Assembly (NCBI RefSeq): GCF_000817815.1
Contig: NZ_JPRD01000073.1
Coordinates: forward strand, 38,828-102,827
Length of the DNA: 64,000 nt
Source: Vibrio owensii CAIM 1854 = LMG 25443
GTDB taxonomy: Bacteria; Pseudomonadota; Gammaproteobacteria; Enterobacterales; Vibrionaceae
Direction of reading: 5' to 3'
How positions within the stretch are numbered: position 1 is the stretch's first letter; each line of letters begins with the position of its first letter. The notes under the pieces were generated by a model. It had not been told where the DNA came from. It made no database searches and was given only the letters and a program-made list of their open reading frames with translations. Made by a program: the position numbers and the translations under genes. Positions 43,993-52,169 of the stretch are shown in pieces.

Positions 43993-44472
43993 ATGCTGGC
44001 GTTAGAATCCATCACCCAAATTTTGAATAACGAGTATCAGATCCAAATGAGCCAACAATTTATGCTTCGTGCGTTGGAAGTGTCACGCAACGCGCTGCCT
44101 GCTTGTCAACCAAACCCACCTGTCGGTTGCGTGCTGGTAAAAGACGGTGAAATCGTGTCAGAAGGGCATACACAGGCGATTGGCGGCAATCATGCAGAAG
44201 TTGAAGCTCTCAAAGCTTACAGCGGCGATTTAAGTGACGTGACTGCGTACGTAACACTAGAGCCGTGTTCGTTTGTTGGACGTACACCAGCTTGCGCAAA
44301 AACCTTAGTGACTTGCGGCATCAAAAAAGTGGTGGTTGCCATGTTAGATCCTGACCCACGTAACGCTGGTCGTGGTATCGACATCCTAAAAGAAGGCGGC
44401 GTAGAAGTAGAAATTGGTTTGTGTGGAGAAGAGGTGAGTGCCTTTTTAACCCCTTACCTAGGAAAATCCTGA
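43993..44472 (+). CDS. RibD-type cytidine deaminase-fold protein, reductase domain absent
   Basis: This 159-residue protein (ATG 43993, AGGAAAG upstream) contains only the deaminase half of the riboflavin enzyme RibD: zinc motif HAEVEAL (His67, Glu69) and PCSFVGRTPAC (Cys92, Cys101). Residues PNPPVGCVLVKDG and DPDPRNAGRGI are also RibD-like. In RibD this domain deaminates the diaminopyrimidine intermediate; the reductase domain is missing here, so the protein may serve a paralogous deamination. It stands alone after the ATP synthase terminator. Confidence 0.8.
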   Translation: MLALESITQILNNEYQIQMSQQFMLRALEVSRNALPACQPNPPVGCVLVKDGEIVSEGHTQAIGGNHAEVEALKAYSGDLSDVTAYVTLEPCSFVGRTPACAKTLVTCGIKKVVVAMLDPDPRNAGRGIDILKEGGVEVEIGLCGEEVSAFLTPYLGKS

Positions 44473-44611
44473 GCGATTTTCAGAATATTCTTCGTCAATG
44501 CAGGGTTAAAACTCGCGAAAACATGCATAGACGCTCAAATCCGGTGTTCTGAGTCGTTAACTATCATACTGTTAGCTAAAATAAGACCATGTCCTGTTTT
44601 ATGTTTGCAAA

Positions 44612-45514
44612 ATGAAGAGCACCGATTTAAACCTTATCCCAATTTTTGTGGCGATTTACGAAGAGCAGAACCTGTCTAAGGCCGCTGCTCGTCTTGATAT
44701 CAGCCAACCTGCGGTGAGCAAAGCACTGGCTCGTCTGCGTGATATCTACGATGAACCACTTTTCCACAGAAGTACTTCTGGTGTAGAGCCAACCAGCTTT
44801 GCGATGGATATCTATCCCGCAATGGTTGCTGCGTTAAAAAACTTCACCTCTACGCTTTCCGCTTCTAGCAGTTTCGATCCTAAAGTTTCTAACCGCATTT
44901 TTTCGATCGCCTGTGTATCTGTAGCGAGCTATGAGTTGATGCCACAACTGATGCGTCAAATCCGCGAGCAAGCCCCTAATATCGGGTTGGAAGTGCATCC
45001 GCTGTTTACCGAAGATTACGAAAGCGACTTACGTCTACAAAGATACGATTTGATCATCGGTTTGCCGCCACGTGGGCGAACGGTATTAAAAATGGACCCA
45101 ATCTTTTCTGAGCGTTTGATGGTGGTATGCAGCTCTGAGCACCCGCGCATTCAAGATTCCTGTTCGGTTGAGCAATTTTTGGCGGAAGAACACGTTGTTG
45201 TATCTCGTTGGCACGCTCGCAATAGTTTGTTAACGGGTGAAGACATTGAAGATTTGGCGAGTCGCAACATTGTGTATCGTGCGGCGGGTGCAATGGAAAT
45301 GTTGCCAGTGATCAACGGCAGTGAATACATCGGTATGTTGCCACTGTCGACCATCGAACACTTCTCAAAAACCTATGACATCAAAGCCGTGCCGTTGCCT
45401 TTCAATGACAGTGTGCATGACCTTTGTGCGATCTGGCACTCTAGCCGCAGTAATGAAAGCGCGCATCAATGGTTAAGAGCTCAGCTAAAACAAGCGGGTA
45501 AAACGATTCGATAA
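44612..45514 (+). CDS. LysR-family transcriptional regulator
   Basis: This 300-residue protein has an N-terminal HTH (KSTDLNLIPIFVAIYEEQNL...DISQPAVSKALARLR) and a C-terminal effector-binding domain, of the NodD/LeuO-like branch. It is separated from yegS by only 12 bases on the same strand, suggesting co-transcription. The target and effector are unknown. Confidence 0.88.
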   Translation: MKSTDLNLIPIFVAIYEEQNLSKAAARLDISQPAVSKALARLRDIYDEPLFHRSTSGVEPTSFAMDIYPAMVAALKNFTSTLSASSSFDPKVSNRIFSIACVSVASYELMPQLMRQIREQAPNIGLEVHPLFTEDYESDLRLQRYDLIIGLPPRGRTVLKMDPIFSERLMVVCSSEHPRIQDSCSVEQFLAEEHVVVSRWHARNSLLTGEDIEDLASRNIVYRAAGAMEMLPVINGSEYIGMLPLSTIEHFSKTYDIKAVPLPFNDSVHDLCAIWHSSRSNESAHQWLRAQLKQAGKTIR

Positions 45515-45526
45515 CGAGGAGCGAGC

Positions 45527-46429
45527 ATGAAGACAATACGTGCCATTCTAAACGGTAAGAAAGCCGGAACCCCTGAACTTTGCAACGAGATCATGCGAAT
45601 GCGAGAGCAGGGTGTAGATTTGCAAGTTCGTGTGACTTGGGAATCAGCGGATATGGAGCGTTTAGTTAAAGAAGCGGTCCATGAAGGCATTAGACGTATT
45701 GTTGTCGCGGGTGGTGATGGAACTGTGAATGAAGCAGTCACAGCGCTCAACCAGATTGACGCGAATGCTCGGCCTGAATTGGCCATTATCCCAATGGGGA
45801 CGGCGAATGATTTCGCGACGGCAACAAAAATCCCAACTACGATTCGAGAGTCCATCGAGCTCGCGGTTAATGGTGACGCCGTTGCGGTAGATAGCGTTCA
45901 AGCCAACGACCGTTATTTTATGAACATTGCAGCAGCAGGTTTTGGTGCAGAGATTACCGCAGAGACGCCCGTAGAGCTGAAGAACTTTTTAGGTGGTGGC
46001 GCTTACACATTAACAGGACTAGTAAAAGCGCTAGGCTTTAAACCTTATGATGGCTCGTTGACGATAGAACAGGGCAGCTATCAGGGAGAAATTCTCGTTG
46101 GCGCGTTTTGTAATAGTCGTTTAGCTGGTGGCGGACAGGAGCTCGCGCCAAACGCACTTATTGATGATGGTTTAATGGACATTACTTTGGTGCATCCATT
46201 CTTGCCTCATGAGCTACCTCAAGTGATTGATGAAATTCAAAATCCAACTGAGACTGGGCAGTTTGTTAAGCATACTCAGGCGAGTTGGTTGGAGATTGAT
46301 TTTCCTAAAACGCTACCATTGAACTTAGACGGCGAGCCTTACCGTTCTAATAAGATTCGATTTGATGTCAAACCACAAAGCATTCGCTTGGTGCTTCCGC
46401 CACATTGCCCTTGCTTGAGTGTTCACTAG
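45527..46429 (+). CDS. yegS: YegS-family lipid kinase
   Basis: This 300-residue diacylglycerol-kinase-family protein has the nucleotide-binding VAGGDGTVNEAVTAL and PMGTANDFATA, and the C-terminal LNLDGEP. E. coli YegS, of nearly the same length, phosphorylates lipids such as phosphatidylglycerol in vitro; its physiological role is not settled. GAGGAG lies upstream of the ATG. Confidence 0.92.
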   Translation: MKTIRAILNGKKAGTPELCNEIMRMREQGVDLQVRVTWESADMERLVKEAVHEGIRRIVVAGGDGTVNEAVTALNQIDANARPELAIIPMGTANDFATATKIPTTIRESIELAVNGDAVAVDSVQANDRYFMNIAAAGFGAEITAETPVELKNFLGGGAYTLTGLVKALGFKPYDGSLTIEQGSYQGEILVGAFCNSRLAGGGQELAPNALIDDGLMDITLVHPFLPHELPQVIDEIQNPTETGQFVKHTQASWLEIDFPKTLPLNLDGEPYRSNKIRFDVKPQSIRLVLPPHCPCLSVH

Positions 46430-46436
46430 AAAAACG

Positions 46437-46466
46437 AAAAGCCACCGCTGACGGTGGCTTTTGCTT
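46437..46466. terminator. Bidirectional terminator after yegS
   Basis: An 11-bp perfect stem (46437-46447 with 46452-46462, loop CTGA), with A residues before and T residues after. It serves yegS and the convergent OB-fold gene. Confidence 0.9.
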
Positions 46467-46494
46467 AATTGGAACAAGGGATAATCGCTAGTGC

Positions 46495-46830
46495 TTAAAG
46501 TTTCTGAATGGTATCGACTTCAATTTGAGTTTTCGTCCATTCCGAATCCACTTCACCACGGATAGCAACTTGATCTTTTGGTGACACGTCTTGCCCCATC
46601 CAGTCTTCGTTGTCGATCTCCACTTGGATTTCACCCGTATTGTCTTTAAATAGGTAAGTCTCATTGCCCAACGCTTGCACAATGTTACCCGTTAACAACA
46701 CATAGCTGTCATCAGCCGCTTTTTGTGCTTCTTTGACGGTATTGATTGCAGCGGTTTCAGGACCGGTAAAGGCAGCCAATGCTGAGCCTGAAAGTAGGGC
46801 GAGCATTGACGCAAGAATCAGTTTTTTCAT
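46495..46830 (-). CDS. YgiW/YdeI-family periplasmic OB-fold protein
   Basis: This 111-residue protein has a signal peptide (cleavage near ALA, residue 20) and a BOF (bacterial OB-fold) domain: FTGPETAAINTVKEAQKAADD, VLLTGNIVQALGNETYLFKD, then QVAIRGEVD. Family members are periplasmic proteins linked to stress tolerance or ligand binding. It starts 17 bases after the outer-membrane barrel gene and is probably in the same transcript. Confidence 0.87.
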   Translation of the reverse strand: MKKLILASMLALLSGSALAAFTGPETAAINTVKEAQKAADDSYVLLTGNIVQALGNETYLFKDNTGEIQVEIDNEDWMGQDVSPKDQVAIRGEVDSEWTKTQIEVDTIQKL

Positions 46831-46847
46831 GCTAATGGCTTCCTAAT

Positions 46848-47495
46848 TTAGAAATAGTAAGTAGAACCTACGTTGATTGATGCTGTGTTTGCGTAGCTAT
46901 CAAGTTGGTACTTCGCGTTTGCACCGATGGTCAATTGAGGGAAGATTTTGTATTCCGCGCCAACAGAGAACACGGCACCCAACTCGTTATTCTTTTCTGT
47001 GCTGTGGAAAAGTGTTTTGCTCATTTCCACATCGTCATTTGAAACCAGTTCGTGCTCTTCGTACTTACCGGCTTTCGATTCGTATTGTGTGTAGCTCAGA
47101 CCCGCTTTTACTTTGGTGGTCCATTTGTCGTTTAATGCGTAGCTAAACACAGGAGCAAGAGTGATTTGTTTTGCTTTGATGGATGAATCCCATTCCATTT
47201 CACGGTGGTAGTCTTTTCCATCAATATTCTGGATGCCTAGGTTCTTTGAGCGGCTATCTTCTAGTTCAAATTGGTTGTAACCCAGTTCTACCGCCCAAGA
47301 GTCGTTAATAGAGTAGCCAACAAAGCCACCAAAAATACCGTCTTCCAATTCAGGGTTTAGATTCACACCGTCAGCGTCAAAAGATGTTTCAAAATCGTGG
47401 TCGGTGGTGCCGAATCCATACTCCAAACCCACGTAAGGCGCTGCGGCTACCGAAAATGAGCTTGCTGCTAGAATCGTCAGGACTGTTCTTTTCAT
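46848..47495 (-). CDS. Small outer-membrane beta-barrel protein
   Basis: This 215-residue protein has a signal peptide (cleavage near VAAA, residue 19), alternating amphipathic strands and a C-terminal aromatic residue (INVGSTYYF), fitting an eight-strand OmpA/AcfA-type barrel. The N-terminus APYVGLEYGFG is typical. Vibrio AcfA has about the same length, but I cannot confirm that family by eye. It is first in a two-gene transcript with the OB-fold protein. Confidence 0.8.
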   Translation of the reverse strand: MKRTVLTILAASSFSVAAAPYVGLEYGFGTTDHDFETSFDADGVNLNPELEDGIFGGFVGYSINDSWAVELGYNQFELEDSRSKNLGIQNIDGKDYHREMEWDSSIKAKQITLAPVFSYALNDKWTTKVKAGLSYTQYESKAGKYEEHELVSNDDVEMSKTLFHSTEKNNELGAVFSVGAEYKIFPQLTIGANAKYQLDSYANTASINVGSTYYF

Positions 47496-47584
47496 TCTGT
47501 TTTTACCTCTTCGTTTTGATGGGAGGCATTGTGTGTGAAGAGTCGTGAAGTGATCGTGAAGAAAAGGCTAACGATTGAAAATGA

Positions 47585-47615
47585 ATAAAAAAACTCCCCA
47601 AGAAGGGGAGCTTTA
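47585..47615 (-). terminator. Terminator of the periplasmic HAD gene
   Basis: Stem CTCCCC/GGGGAG (47594-47599 with 47605-47610) followed on the - strand by a run of T residues. Confidence 0.85.
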
Positions 47616-47632
47616 AAGAAGTCGTCATGGTG

Positions 47633-48613
47633 TTAGTAGACAGTGCACCATTCGTTTTTCATGTCGATAAGATGCCAGTTATCGCGTTGGTTGGCTTCAT
47701 CCATCGCTTTATCTAAGTGGCCGACGCTAGATTTACGGTCGTATTTCCACTCACGGTCTTCATCGGTGTGGTGAACGATCATCGCCATCGAGTTTGGCTG
47801 ACTGGTTGCCCACTGCATCATCGCGTGGTCACCGTCTGAGTTACCAATTGCGAGAACAGGTTTCTTACCGATGATGTGTTGAATGTTTTCCACTTTACCG
47901 GCTTTGTCATCAATCGTTAGGATCTCACCTAACTTAGTCACAGTTGGTTTACCGTCGTTGTAGTCGTACTTGTATTTTAGTGCGCTACCAATGATTTGTT
48001 CTTCAGGAATGCCATACACTTCTGGTGCCCAAACACGCATAAAGTCCACGCCGCCACCAGAGACGATGTAGGTCTTAAAGCCGTGTTCTTGAAGATAGGT
48101 CACCATTTCACGCATTGGCTTGTAAGTCAGCTCGGTATACGCCTTACCAAAACGTGGGTCTTTCGCAGCTTTCAGCCACTGTGCGACCTTCTCTTGGTAT
48201 TCTTCAACCGTCATGCCGCTGTGCGTGACTTTAACGATCTCAAGTAGTGCTTTTTCACCGCCCTTAAAAACGCCTTCGATATCATCGTTCAATACTGATT
48301 TGAACGGCTCTTGCGTCTTCCACTCTGGGTGGTCTTTTGCCATGATTTTCACTTCGTCTAGCGCATAGGCCAGCTGGAAGTAGAAAGGCTTCTCTGACCA
48401 TAACGTACCGTCGTTATCGAACACGGCAATACGGTCTTGCTCAGGGATGAAGGTCGATTTAGTTGTATCCAAAGATTGGTCAACGTAGTTTACGATGGCG
48501 GTCTTACTCGCTCCATCTTTCCAAGAAGGTAGCAAGCTTGGGTCGCAATCTAAAGCCATCGCTGAGAACGATAAACCAGATAAGACTGCAAGGGCACAGA
48601 TGTGTTTCTTCAT
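47633..48613 (-). CDS. Secreted HAD-superfamily phosphatase-like protein
   Basis: This 326-residue protein has a signal peptide (cleavage near AMA, residue 20). HAD motif I is FDNDGTLW with Asp66 and Asp68, motif II is YIVSGGG, and motif IV is IGNSDGDHAMMQ. The fold resembles phosphoserine phosphatase with a helical cap (about residues 75-180). Two cysteines near the ends (Cys23 and one in EWCTVY) could form a disulfide in the periplasm. The substrate is unknown. It is on the same strand as the SUMF1-fold gene upstream (166-base gap). Confidence 0.87.
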   Translation of the reverse strand: MKKHICALAVLSGLSFSAMALDCDPSLLPSWKDGASKTAIVNYVDQSLDTTKSTFIPEQDRIAVFDNDGTLWSEKPFYFQLAYALDEVKIMAKDHPEWKTQEPFKSVLNDDIEGVFKGGEKALLEIVKVTHSGMTVEEYQEKVAQWLKAAKDPRFGKAYTELTYKPMREMVTYLQEHGFKTYIVSGGGVDFMRVWAPEVYGIPEEQIIGSALKYKYDYNDGKPTVTKLGEILTIDDKAGKVENIQHIIGKKPVLAIGNSDGDHAMMQWATSQPNSMAMIVHHTDEDREWKYDRKSSVGHLDKAMDEANQRDNWHLIDMKNEWCTVY

Positions 48614-48779
48614 ATTATTATTTACCTAAGTTTGAATGTATTGCTTGTATACATTTGAGGTGAAATGAGAACAACGTGGATTTAGCCTCTTTCCCTAACC
48701 ATTTCCCTAACCAAGAGACGTGTTAATTGGTAAGAATGCGCAAAGGGGCAGTAACGTCGCTTCTCATGCGTAATCGTGC

Positions 48780-49571
48780 TTAATCAGCATCTTTAGCAAG
48801 GCGAAGTCCCATGTCCGACATAATTATAGACTGGCTTGCGAAATCTCGACGGAAATTCTCTGATTCATCAGAATCATAGGCAAAGCTGCCGCCTCGTACG
48901 GACTTGTGTGCTAGGCCGGCTTTTTCGTCTTTAGCGTTGTTTGGGTTCTCGGCTGGGCCATAACGGTAGAAAGTATCGTCATACGCGTCGATCACGAACT
49001 CACCAACGTTACCTGTCATGTCATACAGACCAAGTTCATTAGGTTGTTTTTGCCCAACGGGGTGAGCTTGGTTTTTGGAGTTGTCGGCATACCACGCCAC
49101 ATCAGCAATGTTGTTCGAGCCTGCGTAAGTGAAACCTTGGCTCTTGTTACCGCCTTTTGCGGCAAACTCCCATTCCGCTTCTGTCGGTAAGCGGTAGTTT
49201 TCACCGGTCAGCTCGTTCAACTTCTCAATGAAGTAATTCGCCTGTTGCCAGCTCAAGTTGTTAACCGGGATGTCTGCACCTTGGAAGTAACTCATTGAAG
49301 AACCCATGACAGATTCAAACAACTCTTGAGTGACCTCGAATTTGGAAATGTAGAAGCCGTCTACCTTTACTTCACGTGCTGGGGTTTCTGCCTTCTTGGC
49401 GGAGTCGCTGTCCGATCCCATGACAAATGAACCGCCTTCAACCAACACCATGTCTTGATCAATGTTGAGCGCGATAGGGTGCGGTGATTGAGTCGCACAA
49501 CCACTCATTAATACGCTGAATGATAGAATGGAAAGTGCGGTTAACGATTTGCTTTTAAATGATTTCATCAA
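48780..49571 (-). CDS. SUMF1/FGE-fold lipoprotein lacking FGE catalytic cysteines
   Basis: This 263-residue protein has a lipoprotein signal peptide with lipobox LMSGC (Cys25 or Cys24; two adjacent ATGs). The FGE-sulfatase fold is clear: MVLVEGGSFVMGSD, YRLPTEAEWEFAAKGG, NELGLYDMTGNVGEFV and SVRGGSF. In true formylglycine-generating enzymes a cysteine pair follows the RGGS motif, but here the stretch reads SFAYDSDESENFRRDF and no cysteine is seen apart from the lipobox. It is therefore not a canonical FGE; it may bind peptides or substrate at the membrane. It is divergent from anSME 2. Confidence 0.85.
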   Translation of the reverse strand: MMKSFKSKSLTALSILSFSVLMSGCATQSPHPIALNIDQDMVLVEGGSFVMGSDSDSAKKAETPAREVKVDGFYISKFEVTQELFESVMGSSMSYFQGADIPVNNLSWQQANYFIEKLNELTGENYRLPTEAEWEFAAKGGNKSQGFTYAGSNNIADVAWYADNSKNQAHPVGQKQPNELGLYDMTGNVGEFVIDAYDDTFYRYGPAENPNNAKDEKAGLAHKSVRGGSFAYDSDESENFRRDFASQSIIMSDMGLRLAKDAD

Positions 49572-49627
49572 TAGTTTCTCGCCAAAAAAGTCACGATAAA
49601 TATTAGCAATAAACGCTATGAAAAAAG

Positions 49628-49644
49628 GTTATAAACGGTATAAC
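49628..49644. promoter_or_regulatory. Inverted repeat between the SUMF1-fold and anSME 2 genes
   Basis: GTTATA-AACGG-TATAAC is a perfect 6-bp inverted repeat with a 5-base spacer in a 173-base divergent promoter region. Its left half, extended to GGTTATAAAC (49627-49636), recurs on the opposite strand in the promoter region between sulfatases 1 and 2. It may be an operator. Confidence 0.4.
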
Positions 49645-49744
49645 AAGCCTCTTGTATTAATGGGATTTATGATTAGGTCATCAAGGTGAGAATGGCACGC
49701 TTATGAGCGTTCTCAGCTGCATTTCATAACGAAAAAGGTGACGT

Positions 49745-51067
49745 ATGCACATTACTCAAGGTCCTCAGTTCAACGGTAAAGCCTCTAAGCGTTTACATGT
49801 CATGGCAAAGCCTATTGGGGCGGCTTGTAACATTGATTGCACTTACTGCTATTACCTCAGCAAACAGGACTTACTTGAGTACAAAAAAGGCTGCACGCCT
49901 GTGATGGATGAAGAGACGTTAGAAACCTACATTCGTCAGTACATTGAAGGACAGAACACGCCGGAAATCATCTTCTCCTGGCAGGGGGGTGAACCAACGA
50001 TGTTGGGCTTGGATTACTTTAAAAAGATTGTTGAGTTTCAATCTAAGTACAAGCCTGAAGGCGTGGTCATTTCTAACGACTTACAAACCAATGGCACGTT
50101 GCTCAACGACGATTGGTGTGCATTTCTAAAAGCAAATAACTTCTTGGTCGGTTTGAGTATCGACGGGCCAGAAATGATGCACAACGCTTACCGAACCAAC
50201 CGCGCAGGTCGTGGCACATTTAATCAAGTGATGAAGGCTGTTGAACTGCTGCACAAACACGAAGTGAAGTTCGCAACGCTGACTTGTGTAAACAATCTAA
50301 CTAGCCGTAATCCTCTTGAGGTGTACCGATTCCTGCGTGATGAAGTGCGTTCTCCTCAAATGCAGTTTATTCCCATCGTGGAACAGAAAACGTTCCGTAC
50401 TACCGCACCTCAAACATGGGACCCGCAAGAGCAGCTGAAACAAGGCGACAAGCGTCTTATTCCTGGTCACAAAGACTCTGTGGTTGAGCCATGGTGTGTG
50501 GCAGACGAGGCGTGGGGTAACTTCCTTATCGCGATTTTTGATGAGTGGATTCAACACGACATTGGCAAGGTGTTTGTTCAGTACTTTGAAGCGAGTGTAG
50601 AGACTTGGATGGGGCGCAAAAACCCACTTTGTACACTGGGCGAGATTTGCGGCAAAGGCTTGGCAATGGAACCAAACGGTGACGTTTTCGCTTGTGACCA
50701 TTACGTTTACCCAGAATACAAGATTGGCAACATCCACCACGAAAAGTTAGACACCTTGGCGTATGGTCCTGAACAACAAAAGTTTGGCTTTGCCAAGACT
50801 CGCTCGCTAACCAAGCAGTGCCAACAGTGTGATTACCAATTTGCTTGCTACGGCGAGTGTCCGAAAAACCGTTTCATTCGCACTAAAGACGGTGAACCTG
50901 GGTTGAACTACCTATGTGCAGGTTGGAAAAAGTTCTTCTCTCATGCTGATAAGGCAATGGCATACATTCTTCGTGCAACGGGTAACCCTGTGGCACATGG
51001 CAAATACAGTGATGCAGTGTTACGCCAACAAGCGGCGAAGCGTCCTGTATTCGAAACCAAATTTTAA
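49745..51067 (+). CDS. Anaerobic sulfatase-maturating enzyme 2 (radical SAM/SPASM)
   Basis: This 440-residue paralogue of anSME 1 has radical SAM motif CNIDCTYC (Cys28, Cys32, Cys35) preceded by LHVMAKPIGAA, GGEP in SWQGGEPTMLGLDYF, and auxiliary-cluster cysteines in CTLGEICGKG, FACDHYVYPEY, CQQCDYQFACYGECPKNR and LCAG. No sulfatase gene is adjacent; the nearest are more than 20 kb away. It is followed 10 bases later by the haem-less HEAT/TPR gene. It may mature a subset of the sulfatases, or another target. Confidence 0.93.
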   Translation: MHITQGPQFNGKASKRLHVMAKPIGAACNIDCTYCYYLSKQDLLEYKKGCTPVMDEETLETYIRQYIEGQNTPEIIFSWQGGEPTMLGLDYFKKIVEFQSKYKPEGVVISNDLQTNGTLLNDDWCAFLKANNFLVGLSIDGPEMMHNAYRTNRAGRGTFNQVMKAVELLHKHEVKFATLTCVNNLTSRNPLEVYRFLRDEVRSPQMQFIPIVEQKTFRTTAPQTWDPQEQLKQGDKRLIPGHKDSVVEPWCVADEAWGNFLIAIFDEWIQHDIGKVFVQYFEASVETWMGRKNPLCTLGEICGKGLAMEPNGDVFACDHYVYPEYKIGNIHHEKLDTLAYGPEQQKFGFAKTRSLTKQCQQCDYQFACYGECPKNRFIRTKDGEPGLNYLCAGWKKFFSHADKAMAYILRATGNPVAHGKYSDAVLRQQAAKRPVFETKF

Positions 51068-51077
51068 GGGGATTGAT

Positions 51078-52151
51078 ATGACATTCTCAAAAACGTTATT
51101 AGCCATCGCTCTAGGCGTCACCGTAAGCCAATCTGTTGCAGCGCAGGATGAGACCTTGCTAGCACCGGACCAAGTTTCTTCTGCGAGCGTGACAAGTGCA
51201 GAGGAAACCCATTCAGCGCAGATGTCGCCGCAACAAGTGGTTGCGAAGTGGTCTTATCAAGCACAAGACGTGAAACAACCAGTAGAAAAGCGCATTGAAG
51301 CGTTGCATGAGTTGGCAAAATACCCAAGTCAAAACGCGCTGGTGGCAGTTGCACGCAGCCTTCAAGATCAAGACCCAGCGGTTCGTGAAGCCGCGATTGT
51401 CGGAGCAGAACCTTACACGATTGAACATCGCTGGCGCATGATTGAGCCACTATTGAGTGATCCAGAGGCGATGGTCCGTATTACTGCTGCGACCAACTTA
51501 GTGCGTGACTTTTCTAACGTGAGCAGCGAGCAACAGCAAACGCTGGAAGCGCCGGTTGCAGAACTGATCAGCTACTTAGAGCACAAGAAAGATGACGGCT
51601 CGAAACTGCTGTTAGCGGATGTCTATCGTTGGCACCATGAATGGGATAAAGCAGATAGAATCTATCAATTTTTGGTGACCAATCAGCCGGAGAATCCACA
51701 AATCTGGCTAAGTTTGGCTGACAACTACCGAGCGCAGCAACGCGATGCTGATGCGGTCAAGACGTTGGACTCTGCAATCAAACTTCACCCTGACAATGCG
51801 TCTTTGCACTATTCGAAAGCGCTGACACTAGTACGTTTGGATGAGAAGAAGAATGCAGCGACAGAAATCGAAAAAGCGGCCAACATGGCAAAAGATAACA
51901 GCTACTACTGGTATCTCAATGGCGTATTGCAAGAAGACTACAACCTAGACAAATCGGTGAAGTCTTTTGAACAAGCGTATTTGATCTCTGGTGCTCCAGA
52001 GCAACTTTACGCGGTTTGCGACATTTATGTTCGTTACGACAACCCGAAAACGGACGAGTGCTTGGGCGAACTAGAGAAAGTCGCACCAAGCTACGTGATT
52101 GATCAATTGAAAGAGAAGAAAGGGCAGAAGAACGCCAAAGTAAGTAGCTAA
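51078..52151 (+). CDS. Periplasmic HEAT/TPR protein, haem-less paralogue of the cytochrome tail
   Basis: This 357-residue protein starts at ATG 51078, with an AAGGGGA site and a clean signal peptide (cleavage near VAAQ, residue 22). It aligns by eye with the last 320 residues of the eight-haem cytochrome: HRWRMIEPLLSDPEAMVR versus DRWQILEPLLSDPVLSVR, followed by matching TPRs and the C-terminal YWYLNG/YWYVYG and CDIYVRY/CEVLARN segments. No CxxCH is present. It is probably a protein-binding partner in the periplasm and is very likely co-transcribed with anSME 2. Confidence 0.85.
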   Translation: MTFSKTLLAIALGVTVSQSVAAQDETLLAPDQVSSASVTSAEETHSAQMSPQQVVAKWSYQAQDVKQPVEKRIEALHELAKYPSQNALVAVARSLQDQDPAVREAAIVGAEPYTIEHRWRMIEPLLSDPEAMVRITAATNLVRDFSNVSSEQQQTLEAPVAELISYLEHKKDDGSKLLLADVYRWHHEWDKADRIYQFLVTNQPENPQIWLSLADNYRAQQRDADAVKTLDSAIKLHPDNASLHYSKALTLVRLDEKKNAATEIEKAANMAKDNSYYWYLNGVLQEDYNLDKSVKSFEQAYLISGAPEQLYAVCDIYVRYDNPKTDECLGELEKVAPSYVIDQLKEKKGQKNAKVSS

Positions 52152-52169
52152 GACCATTCTGGCTCTTTT

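Noticed and set aside
48780..49571. Functional aerobic formylglycine-generating enzyme
   Set aside because: The catalytic cysteines are absent and the protein has a lipoprotein export signal, whereas bacterial sulfatase maturation occurs before export.
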